Positions 16,773 through 26,700 of a DNA stretch of 64,000 bases are shown here, piece after piece. The DNA comes from Enterococcus florum. Lineage in GTDB: Bacteria; Bacillota; Bacilli; Lactobacillales; Enterococcaceae. Position numbers and translations under genes: made by a program. How positions within the stretch are numbered: position 1 is the first letter of the stretch; the number at the start of each line of letters is the position of its first letter. The stretch covers positions 1 to 64,000 of the forward strand of contig NZ_BJCC01000006.1 in the NCBI RefSeq assembly GCF_004309355.1, read 5' to 3'. The notes beneath the pieces are model-generated. The model was not told where the DNA came from. It made no database searches and saw only the letters and a list, made by a program, of their open reading frames with translations.

Positions 16773-18647
16773 ATGAGTGAAAAAGAACAAATTCATGGTA
16801 TTACTCAAGGAGAGATTGTTCCATTAAGAAAGGTAAAAGATCCAATTTTTTCTGAGGGGATGATGGGAAAAGGGGTGGCGATGAGACCGTCCTTAGGAGA
16901 GGTGTATGCTCCGTTTGATGGTGTCGTAGTTAGCGTATTCCCAACAAAACATGCGATTACTTTGAAAAGTGATCAGGGCTGTGAAGTGCTAATCCATGTA
17001 GGCATTGACACAGTCAACTTGAATGGTGAGCTTTTAGAGCCGCTCGTTTCTGAAACTGATCGAGTAAAAACCGGTGAGCTTATTATGCGCTTCAATTTAT
17101 CACAGATCCGTGAAAGAGGGTATGATACCATCATTCCATTAGTGATCCTCAATACGCCTGATTATGAAACGTTTGACACTACTAATGAGACGAATGGCAA
17201 TCAAGAGACTCTCTTAATGGCAATCAAGAAAGCAGCAACTTCAATAGAAGTAAAAGAAACAAATCAAAAGGAAATTGCCTTAGAACACGCTATTATTCGT
17301 ACATTAGGCGGCAAAGACAATATTACTTCGATCGGCCATTGCGCCACCCGGTTAAGAATCAATTTGAAGGATGAAAAAGTGGTGGATGAAGAGAAGCTTG
17401 AAAAGATACCGGGAGTTCTAGGTGTCGTCAAATCAATGGGCGGACTGCAAGTCGTAATCGGGAATACGGTCAATCAAGTTTACGCCAACATTCAAAAACT
17501 CTATCATATCGAAAATTCGACAGAAGAGAACAAAGAAAAGGGATCAATTCCTAATCGGATCTTGAATGTTCTGTCAGATATTTTAAGTCCGGCTGTTCCC
17601 TTGATTATGGCTAGTGGATTCATCTCGGCCATTTTGGTGATTATGACCAGATTAGGAATGGATCAGGAAAGCTCGAGCTATGTGATCTTGAATGGTGCGG
17701 CCAATGTTGTTTTCTATTTTTTACCAGTCATGCTGGCCTATACTGCATCAAAACGCTTTAAGTGTAATACGATTTATGCGCTATTTTTAGGCGGCTTGTT
17801 CCTGCATCCAGATATTATGGGGTTCGCTTCAAAAGGCGGGAGCGTTGATCTATTTCATTTGCCGGTAACGGCTGTCGATTATTCTTCTAGTTTGCTGCCG
17901 ATCGTTTTAAGCGTTTGGGTGCTGTCATATGTGGAAAAACTAGCGGATAAATATGTTCCAGATGCGGCCAAATATGTTTTCAATCCATTTGCGATTGTTG
18001 TAGTCATGTTACCGATTGCTTTATGTATCACTGGCCCAGCAGGGTATTTACTAGGTGAAGGCATTGGCAGTATTTTGACTTTGATCTATAGTCACGCTAG
18101 CTGGTTAGCGATCTTGCTAATTGCTTCTTTTGCGCCGCTTTTAGTAATGACGGGGATGCACATCGCTTTAACACCAATCATTATATTAGCGAACTTTGAA
18201 CATTTAGGGTATGACAACATGTTACTGATCGCCTTTATCGGAATGAACTTTTCGCAATTTGCCGTAGCGTTAGCCGTGATGCTCAAGACAAAAAAACGCA
18301 ATTTGAAACAGCTTGCAGCTAGCTGTGCCATCACCGCATTTTTAAGTGGAATCACTGAACCGACACTCTATGGAATCAGTGTGAAACTGAAAAAACCATT
18401 TTATGCGACATTCATTGGTTGTATTGCGAATGGAATATTTTGTGCAATCGCTAATGTTAAAGTCTTCTCTTTTGCTCCACCATCCTTCTTTACGTTGCCG
18501 ATTTTCATGAATCCAGATGGGTCTAATACAAATTTTATACTAGCTCTATGTACGGTTGGTCTTACGATCGTCGTCACTTTTGTCGCTACGTGGATACTTG
18601 GTTTTGATGATTCTGTTTTTGATACTGAGAGTTTAGAGGAAGCATGA
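16773..18647 (+). CDS. Glucoside-type PTS transporter EIIABC, domain order A-B-C
   Basis: A 624-residue phosphotransferase permease. The N-terminal EIIA domain (about 1-150) has both conserved His residues (KHAITLKS and LIHVGIDTVNLNG, the second being the phosphorylated one). EIIB (about 170-250) has the phosphocysteine motif GHCATRLRINL. EIIC (about 260-620) has about ten membrane segments and GITEPTLYG. The usual BglF order is B-C-A, so the A domain has moved to the front. It should import and 6-phosphorylate a beta-glucoside-like sugar. No phospho-beta-glucosidase gene accompanies it; the partner is a HAD phosphatase that overlaps its stop codon by four bases. Confidence 0.88.
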   Translation: MSEKEQIHGITQGEIVPLRKVKDPIFSEGMMGKGVAMRPSLGEVYAPFDGVVVSVFPTKHAITLKSDQGCEVLIHVGIDTVNLNGELLEPLVSETDRVKTGELIMRFNLSQIRERGYDTIIPLVILNTPDYETFDTTNETNGNQETLLMAIKKAATSIEVKETNQKEIALEHAIIRTLGGKDNITSIGHCATRLRINLKDEKVVDEEKLEKIPGVLGVVKSMGGLQVVIGNTVNQVYANIQKLYHIENSTEENKEKGSIPNRILNVLSDILSPAVPLIMASGFISAILVIMTRLGMDQESSSYVILNGAANVVFYFLPVMLAYTASKRFKCNTIYALFLGGLFLHPDIMGFASKGGSVDLFHLPVTAVDYSSSLLPIVLSVWVLSYVEKLADKYVPDAAKYVFNPFAIVVVMLPIALCITGPAGYLLGEGIGSILTLIYSHASWLAILLIASFAPLLVMTGMHIALTPIIILANFEHLGYDNMLLIAFIGMNFSQFAVALAVMLKTKKRNLKQLAASCAITAFLSGITEPTLYGISVKLKKPFYATFIGCIANGIFCAIANVKVFSFAPPSFFTLPIFMNPDGSNTNFILALCTVGLTIVVTFVATWILGFDDSVFDTESLEEA

Positions 18648-19432
18648 TGGAGAAAAAGTTATTTGTCTTTGATCTTGATGGTACTTTGCTGACGAGTAAC
18701 AATCAAATTTTACCAAGTACGATTGTTGCTTTAGATTATTTAAAAAGAGATCATACAATCATGTTGGCTACAGGTAGAAGCCGTTTCTTGATTCAAGATT
18801 ATTTGGATCAACTATCGATCAAGGATTATATCGTTTGTAACGGTTCGGCTGCTTTTCTAAATGATCAACAAGTTTATAAAAATACTTTGGACAAGGACAA
18901 ATTAGCCAGTTTGTTAGAGTATTTCCATGATCAAAAAATTGATATCGCTTTAACTGGTTTAGATAATTTCTGTCGGATTTCTTCTTTTCGTGTCGAAAAA
19001 ATGGAACAGGCGATGCGTTCGATTGGCGGACTAATCCCAGAGTATCAGCCGCAATTTTATCAAGAAAATGACATTTATCAAGGTTTGGCTTTTTACGATG
19101 CGACGAATGATCAACTATTTGAAAAAGAGTATCCAGAATTTCGTTTTGTCCGGTGGCATCAATTATTTGTAGACATTGTGCCGAACCAAGGATCAAAAGC
19201 TGTGACTCTGCATGAAGTTGCTGCTGAGTTAGGAATATCAAAGAAGAACATCATTGCTTTTGGCGATGAGAACAATGATATCGAGATGTTACAGGAAGCT
19301 GGGATTGGCATAGCTATGGGAAACGCGAACAATTCTGTAAAAGCTGTCGCTGATTTTATTACTAGAACTAATGATGATGATGGAATAGTTTATGCAATGG
19401 AAAAGTTGAATTTATTACAACAAAAAAATTGA
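18644..19432 (+). CDS. Cof-type HAD-superfamily sugar phosphatase
   Basis: A 262-residue HAD IIB (Cof) hydrolase. Motif I is VFDLDGTLLTSNN with the nucleophile and acid/base Asp pair, motif II is MLATGRSR, the conserved Lys is in NQGSKAVTL, and motif IV is AFGDENNDIEML. Such enzymes dephosphorylate sugar phosphates and similar small molecules. Its start overlaps the PTS stop (ATGATG), so the two are translationally coupled. In this setting it may remove the phosphate that the PTS adds to its substrate. An alternative ATG lies three bases downstream. Confidence 0.85.
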   Translation: MMEKKLFVFDLDGTLLTSNNQILPSTIVALDYLKRDHTIMLATGRSRFLIQDYLDQLSIKDYIVCNGSAAFLNDQQVYKNTLDKDKLASLLEYFHDQKIDIALTGLDNFCRISSFRVEKMEQAMRSIGGLIPEYQPQFYQENDIYQGLAFYDATNDQLFEKEYPEFRFVRWHQLFVDIVPNQGSKAVTLHEVAAELGISKKNIIAFGDENNDIEMLQEAGIGIAMGNANNSVKAVADFITRTNDDDGIVYAMEKLNLLQQKN

Positions 19433-19525
19433 GAACATTTGACAATTTATATCTCGCTATCCGAAATTAAATGTACATTGCAGGCTCATATATGCAAGAG
19501 TATTTTAAAAATGGAGGTAAGAAAA

Positions 19526-19684
19526 GTGAAGTACTTAGTAGTATGTGTAAATAGAGATAAAACAAGAGAAGAAAAAAAGTTTACCACCTGTCGAGAGGCG
19601 CTCTGCTTTGCTACTAATTACAGTAAAATCAAATCGAGTAAGGTCTATAAAGAGAATAAAATAGTTCAGAGTTTCAAATATTAA
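19526..19684 (+). CDS. Small hypothetical protein, 52 residues
   Basis: A GTG start at 19526 follows GGAGGT at 19513-19518 with good spacing. The product, beginning MKYLVVCVNRDK and ending NKIVQSFKY, is basic and probably folds as a short beta-alpha-beta unit (it carries two Cys). The upstream in-frame extension has no ribosome site. It follows the HAD gene and ends before the terminator at 19802, so it may be the last gene of the PTS operon. I do not recognise the family. Confidence 0.5.
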   Translation: MKYLVVCVNRDKTREEKKFTTCREALCFATNYSKIKSSKVYKENKIVQSFKY

Positions 19685-19707
19685 TTTCTTGTTAAATACC
19701 GTACATT

Positions 19708-19731
19708 AGTTGTATAGAATCCCATACAACT
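19708..19731. repeat. Short hairpin after the small gene
   Basis: AGTTGTAT and ATACAACT form an eight-base stem around an eight-base loop, without a T run. Confidence 0.4.
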
Positions 19732-19801
19732 TCAAAGATAAATTTACTTTTTTCTAAATAGATGAGATAGTTTTCTCTTATTCATAGTAAATAATGACTC
19801 G

Positions 19802-19837
19802 AACCCAAATGTCTAAATTGATTTTTGGGTTTTTTTA
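19802..19837 (+). terminator. Intrinsic terminator of the PTS operon
   Basis: AACCCAAA pairs with TTTGGGTT across a 14-base loop and runs into seven Ts. Confidence 0.7.
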
Positions 19838-20018
19838 TTTTTTCAAAGAAATATCGAAATATGCAGAGAATCAAAAAAATTAGAGAATTCAACTAACCAA
19901 GTTTCATTTCTAAACATTCGAATTTTATGTAGTTGATGAAAAGTATTTTTGATCTTTGAAAAGTGAATAGAAAATTTCCAGGTACAAGAACCTTCAGAAA
20001 GAGCCATAACACTTCTAG

Positions 20019-20042
20019 CGCTTAATCTAATTAGATTAAGCG
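20019..20042. repeat. Perfect 24-base palindrome
   Basis: The 24 bases from CGCTTAATCTA to its exact complement TAGATTAAGCG are self-complementary with no loop. It lies alone in the long non-coding stretch 19838-20790. The form suits a dimeric DNA-binding protein better than a terminator because it has no loop and no T run. Confidence 0.6.
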
Positions 20043-20089
20043 AGTACTTAGATGGGGTTAATCATGAGCTAACATGATGCGATGAAATC

Positions 20090-20520
20090 TGGAGATATAA
20101 TGATACTTCTTTAAAGATCGGCGTAAATAGCGGAGAGGTGAAATTCCTATGCTCTCAATATTAGTAAATGCGGATTCACGGGAGTTGCTACTATGTGCAT
20201 CGTACAAGTAGGGACTATTACTGAAAAGGATCGCATATCATTAATTTCCTATTATGGCTATCAACTTAAACCAACTGTCTTAAATTATGTGGTTACCCAA
20301 AATATTATTTGGGAAGAGTTAGGAGATACATTACTCTCCACAACACTGCCGAATTATGCTGTGCATAAAAGCAGATTATGGAAAAGGTTATGAAACATCA
20401 TGCAAAATCATCCTTCAATGGTCAAACAGTTGAAATAAATATGGAAGTTTTTGGTACTAAGATATATTTGAAAAGACAGGATCAGCTGACTATTTTGAAT
20501 AAGAATGTCAATTTATCATA
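20090..20520 (+). pseudogene. Possible gene relic of unknown family
   Basis: Two short open stretches (20193-20393, ending LWKRL, and 20390-20521, beginning MKHHAKSSFNG) lie in different frames, and the first has no ribosome site. The composition looks protein-like (YYGYQLKPTVLNYVVTQN) but I do not recognise a family. It may be a decayed gene. Confidence 0.25.
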
Positions 20521-20567
20521 GCTTCTCTTGAAAAACCATTTCGAAAATGCATTTATTTTTAGAGAGA

Positions 20568-20596
20568 AGAGAAAAAGCAAGAAGTTTTCTCTTTTT
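20568..20596 (+). terminator. Terminator-like hairpin
   Basis: AGAGAAAA pairs with TTTTCTCT across a nine-base loop, followed by Ts. It ends the possible relic and insulates the surface-protein gene. Confidence 0.55.
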
Positions 20597-20790
20597 AAAA
20601 AAACAGATTTCTACATTTTTGCTGTTTGTTCTAACACAACCTCCACAAACTGAAATAGATGTGTTTTAATTAAATTGAGTCCTATTTTATAAGAGGGAAA
20701 TAACGATAGCTGCTACAGTCGAAGAGGTTAACTGGTTGAAAATATCCACTAGAAAAAAGAAGTGATGCAAAATAAAGGAGGGTCAAAAAA

Positions 20791-23700
20791 ATGAAGAAGC
20801 GGGGTAAAAATGAAGAGATTAAAAAAGGTCATCTGCAGCAGCGTTTTGTCTTCAAGAAATTCAATAGGCAGCTGATTAGTATTGTTGGATCAACCATGTT
20901 GCTATTAGGAAATTACGCTTTTGTTCCGATCCAAGTCTTGGCTAATGAAACAACTGAAATAAAGGGTGAAGAAACGCTTTCCACAGAATCCGAATTACCT
21001 ATTCTTTCTACCAATGAATCGCTGCCCACAGCCGATCCAGTCGAACAGCCACAAGAAGATATTACACCATCTAGTGAAACTACTGAGACAGCAGAACAAA
21101 TACTACAATCAGAGAAAACGGAAGTTACAGAGGAAGAAACACTAGAGTCAACAGAGGAATCAGATAAATTATCTGTGCGAGGACGAGGATTGCCGCAAAG
21201 TCCCACTGCAAATGCAGGAGACTGGTACGCCGAAGAAGAAAACGGTTATATGGTTATAAAGGGTTACAGCGGTGACGGTGTAAGCATCACGATCCCTTCA
21301 GAAATTGAGAACAAACCAGTAGCGATTGATCTCAAAACGGTACTAGGCTCACACCTTGAAGGATATGACGTAATGACTCAAACCTTTGCAATTGAAGCAT
21401 CAGGCACTAGTGGACCAGTAAAGTTGACGGGATCATTCGCAGGGTTGTTTGCGAATAATTCTGCTTTAGCATCTGCTGCATTTGCAGATGCAGATACTTC
21501 AGCAATTACTAACATGGCTCATATGTTCCGAGGTTGTAGCAACCTCATCAGTTTGGATGTGTCAAACTGGAATACAGAAAACGTAACAAACATGGGTAGT
21601 ATGTTTACTGGCTGTAGCAATCTTAGTAGTTTGAATGTGTCAAGCTGGAATACAGAAAAAGTAACAAGGATGGACTATATGTTTGCTGAATGTAGTAATC
21701 TCAGCAGCTTAGATCTGTCAAATTGGAATACAGAAAACGTAATAGAGATGTACTGGATGTTTGCTAACTGTGGCAATCTCACTAGTTTAGAGGTCTCAAA
21801 CTGGAAAACGGAAAACGCAACAGATATGAACTATATGTTCTATAACTGTAGCAACCTCATCAGTTTGGACGTGTCAAACTGGAATACAGAAAACGCAACA
21901 ATAAATAGAATGTTTGAAAACTGCAACAACCTCTCCGAGCTAACCTGTTCCAAATCGTTCAAAATGGACTCTCAGCAACAATTACGCAGTCTACCCACTC
22001 CAGAAAATGATGGGAAAACGACCTATCATTGGGTGAGGGATAATCGCGAAGAAGTGTACCCTTCGACGGCTGATCTAATCAGTGGGCACAATAGTTTATC
22101 AGATGCGAATGTTCATACCTACACGATTCAAAAGAAACACGCAGTTTCTTTTGATGCAGATGGTGGAAGCGATCAACCTGCAGCAACCACTGTCTGGGAT
22201 CAGGAAGTACTTGCTGTTCCTGACTATAAGGGAACCAAAAGAGACCACAACTTTATCGGATGGAACTTGAACGGTCAGCCTTATGATTTTACCCAGCAAG
22301 TGACTGAACCACTAGAACTAAAGGCAAATTGGGAGCAATCTGAGTGGATAACTGAGGATGCAGGTACTTACACTAGGATTATTGGTTATACCGGAACAGG
22401 AGAGAACATCAAGGTTCCGTCAACACTTTATGATAAGCCTGTAGAGATTGATCTAGGGGCGGTTCTAGGTTCAAAATTGAGTAAAACAAAAACCTTTGCA
22501 ATTGAAGCATCAGGCACTAGTGGACCAGTGAAGTTGACGGGATCATTCGAAAGGTTGTTTATGATTAATTATGGGCTAACGTCTGCTACATTTGCAGATG
22601 CAGATACTTCAGCAATTACTAACATGGCTTATATGTTCCAAGACTGTAGGAATCTCATAAGTTTGGATGTGTCAAACTGGAATACAGAAAACGTAACAAA
22701 CATGAGTGATATGTTCTATGACTGTAGGAATCTCAACAGTTTGGATGTGTCAAACTGGAATACAGAAAACGTAACAAGCATGAGTAGTATGTTTTGTGGT
22801 TGTGAGAAGCTCATTAGTCTAGATATCTCAAACTGGAATACAGAAAACGTAACAAGAATGAATGCTATGTTCTATAACTGTAGCAACCTCAACAGTTTGG
22901 ATATCTCAAACTGGAATACAGAAAACGTAACAAGCATGAGTAGTATGTTTGCTGGCTGTAGCAACCTCAACAGTTTGGATATCTCAAACTGGGATACAGA
23001 AAAAGTAGATCACATGTATAATATGTTTGATGGTTGTGGGAAGCTCATTAGTTTAGATATCTCAAACTGGAATACAGAAAATGTAAAGAATATGGAATTT
23101 ATGTTTGATGGCTGTAGTAACCTCATCAGTTTGGACTTGTCAAGCTGGAATACAGAAAACGTAATATGGATGAACTGGATGTTTGCTAACTGTGGCAATC
23201 TCACCAGTTTAGATATCTCAAGCTGGAAAACCGAAAACGCAGCAATAAATAAAATGTTTGAAAACTGCAACAACCTCTCCGAGCTAACCTGTTCCAAATC
23301 GTTCAAAATGGACTCTCAGCAAGATTTACGCAGTCTGCCCACTTCAGAAAATGATGGAAAAACGACCTACCATTGGGTGATGGATGACGAAGAGAATGTG
23401 TTTGATTCAACAACTGATTTAATTAGTGGACATAATGGATTATCGGATACGAAGGCACATACTTACACGATTCAAAAGAAACATAAAGTAGCCTTTGATG
23501 TCACCGGTGGCAGTACGGAGTTGACTGCTCAACGAATTTTCGAAAATAGAAAAGTGGCTGATCCGAACTATAATGGAACGAAAGCCAACCATCAATTTAC
23601 CGGCTGGACGCTTGAGGGGGAAGCATTTGACTTTGATCAGACGAAAATTACTGCGCCTATTCAATTGGTCGCAACTTGGCGGCTGAATCAATATTCGATT

Positions 23701-26700
23701 GGTTTCAATAAAAATGGCGGGACAGGAACGATGCAGGATCAAGAGCTGAAGTATGACGAAGAAAAACCATTGTCTGCGAACGCTTTTAGCAAAACAGGTT
23801 ACACCTTCACTGGCTGGAACTCCCAAGCCGATGGACATGGAGAGAAATCGTATACAGATCAGCAGACGGTAAAGAATCTTTCTGCCACAGATGGTGAGAC
23901 AATTACTCTTTACGCGCAATGGCAAGCCAATTCCTATCAGATTCACTTTGATTCGAATGGTGGCGAGGGAACTCAAGCACCCCAAGGGATGACCTATGAT
24001 CAGGATGCGAAGCTGACAGAGCATATTTTTACCAAAAAAGGCTATAAATTTAGTGGCTGGAATACTCAAAAGGATGGTAAAGGGCAAGCCTATGCAGACA
24101 AAGAAACTGTAAAAAATCTTACAGATGAGAACAATGGTCAGGTTACGCTGTTTGCTCAATGGACCGCTGAAACCTACACCATCACTTTCGATAGCAAAGG
24201 CGGTGAAGCTGTTCCGAATAAAGAATACACCGTCGAAACTGAAACATTCTTATTGCCTGAAGCTAATCGTAAAGGCTATACCTTCTTAGGCTGGTACGAT
24301 GATGAAACCAAAGTCGAATCAATCGAAAAAGGAACGACCGGCAATAAACAGCTGGTAGCCAAATGGGAAGCCATCGAATATAAAGTCACCTTCGACAGCG
24401 CAGGTGGTTCAGAAGTTCCAGCCCAAAGCTACACAGTGGAAAAAGGGATCGATGCTTTCACCACACCAACCAGAACGGGCTACGCGTTCCAAGGCTGGTA
24501 TGACGGCGAAACCAAAGTTGAATCAATCAAAAAAGGCTCCATCGGAAATAAAAATCTGATAGCCAAATGGAAAACGATTGCCTACGAGGTAACTTTTGAT
24601 AGTGCGGGTGGCAGCACCATCCTAGCCCAAAGCTATACGATCGAAAAAGGCATTGACAGTTTCGATACACCAACCAGAAAAGGGTATACGTTCCAAGGCT
24701 GGTACGACGGCGAAACGAAAGTCGAATCAATCGAAAAAGGAACAACTGGCAATAAACAGCTGTTAGCCAAATGGGAAGTCATCGAATACCAAGTCAGCTT
24801 TGACAGCGCAGGTGGTTCAGAAGTTCCAGTCCAAAACTATACAGTGGAAAAAGGGATTGATACGTTCACCACACCAACTAGGACTGGCTACACCTTCTTA
24901 GGCTGGTATGACGGCGAAACCAAAGTAGAAAGCATCAAAGCAGGAGAAACGGGCAACCGTGCATTGACTGCCAAATGGACAATGGACACTTATACCATCA
25001 CCTTTGACAGTAATGGTGGCGAAGCAGTTGAGGATAAGAAGTATACAGTTGAAACGGACACTTTCTCATTACCAGAGCTAACTCGTGAAGGCTACACATT
25101 CCAAGGCTGGTACGACGGCGAAACGAAAGTCGAATCAATCGAAAAAGGAACAACTGGCAATAAACAGCTGTTAGCCAAATGGGAAGTCATCGAATACCAA
25201 GTCAGCTTTGACAGCGCAGGTGGTTCAGAAGTTCCAGCCCAAAACTATACGATCGAAAAAGGCATTGACAGTTTCGATACACCAACCAGAACCGGATACA
25301 CGTTCCAAGGCTGGTACGATGGCGAAACGAAAGTCGAATCAATCGAAAAAGGAACGACTGGCAATAAACAGCTGGCAGCCAAATGGGAAGTCATCGAATA
25401 CCAAGTCAACTTTGACAGCGCAGGCGGTTCAGAAGTTCCAGCCCAAAGTTACACGGTGGAACAAGGCATTGATACTTTCACGACACCGAGCAGAACCGGA
25501 TACACGTTCCAAGGCTGGTATGATGGTGAGACCAAAGTAGAAAGCATTCAAGCAGGAGAAACCGGTAACCGTACATTGACTGCCAAATGGACAATGGACA
25601 CTTATACCATTACCTTTGACAGTAATGGTGGCGAAGCGGTTCCAAATAAAGAATACACCGTCGAAACTGCAACCTTTAAACTACCAGAGCTAACGCGTGA
25701 AGGCTACATCTTCCAAGGCTGGTACGATGGCGAGACGAAAATCAAATCCATCGAAAAAGGAACGACTGGCAATAAACAGCTGTTAGCCAAATGGGAAGTC
25801 ATCGAATACCAAGTCACCTTCGACAGCGCAGGTGGTTCAGCAATTCCAGTCCAAAGTTACACGGTGGAACAAGGCATAGATACGTTCACGACACCGAGCA
25901 GAACAGGCTACACATTCCAAGGCTGGTATGACGGCGAAACCAAAGTAGAAAGCATCCAAGCAGGAGAAACGGGCAACCGTACATTGACTGCTAAATGGAC
26001 AATGGACACTTATACCATTACCTTTGACAGTAATGGTGGCGAAGCAGTTTCACCAATCGAGTATAACGTTGAAACGAAGACCTTCTCCTTGCCTAACCTA
26101 GAACGAGAGAGCTACATCTTCTTGGGCTGGTACGATGGGGAAACCAAAGTCGAAACGATTGAAAAAGGAATGACGGGGAATAGAGCATTGATTGCTAAAT
26201 GGACAGCCGTTGAGTATACAGTCACCTTCGATAGTGCTGGCGGTTCAGCACTTCCAGCCGAAACTTATACAATCGAAAAAGGGATCGATGAGTTCACCAC
26301 ACCAACCAAGACTGGCTACACCTTCTTGGGCTGGTTCAATGAAGACAAAGAAAAGATCACAAGTATTAAAGCTGGCGCAACCGGCAATTGTACGCTGACT
26401 GCTCAATGGCAAGCCAATCAATATACCGTAACCTTTGATTCAAATGGCGGAGCAGGGGAGCTTCCACCGCAGCAATTGATCTATGACGAAGCAGCCAAAC
26501 TATCTGAAAATACCTTTACCCGTGATGGTTATACCTTCGTCGGCTGGAACACCCAAGCAGACGGAAAAGGTACCACCTACACAGATAGCCAAGAGGTCAA
26601 AAATTTGATTGCAGAACCAAACGGCGCAATCACACTATTTGCCCAATGGAAAACCAAGAAGACTGCATTGGAGGACCTGGTCAACAAAGAACAAGAAACC

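Noticed and set aside
20100-20180. Text resembling a 16S rRNA segment (GGAGAGGTGAAATTC)
   Set aside because: The match is short, the flanks do not fit rRNA, and no other rRNA segments are present.
23440-24159. 239-codon open frame on the minus strand within the surface-protein gene
   Set aside because: It mirrors the repeat-rich plus-strand gene and has no promoter or ribosome site.
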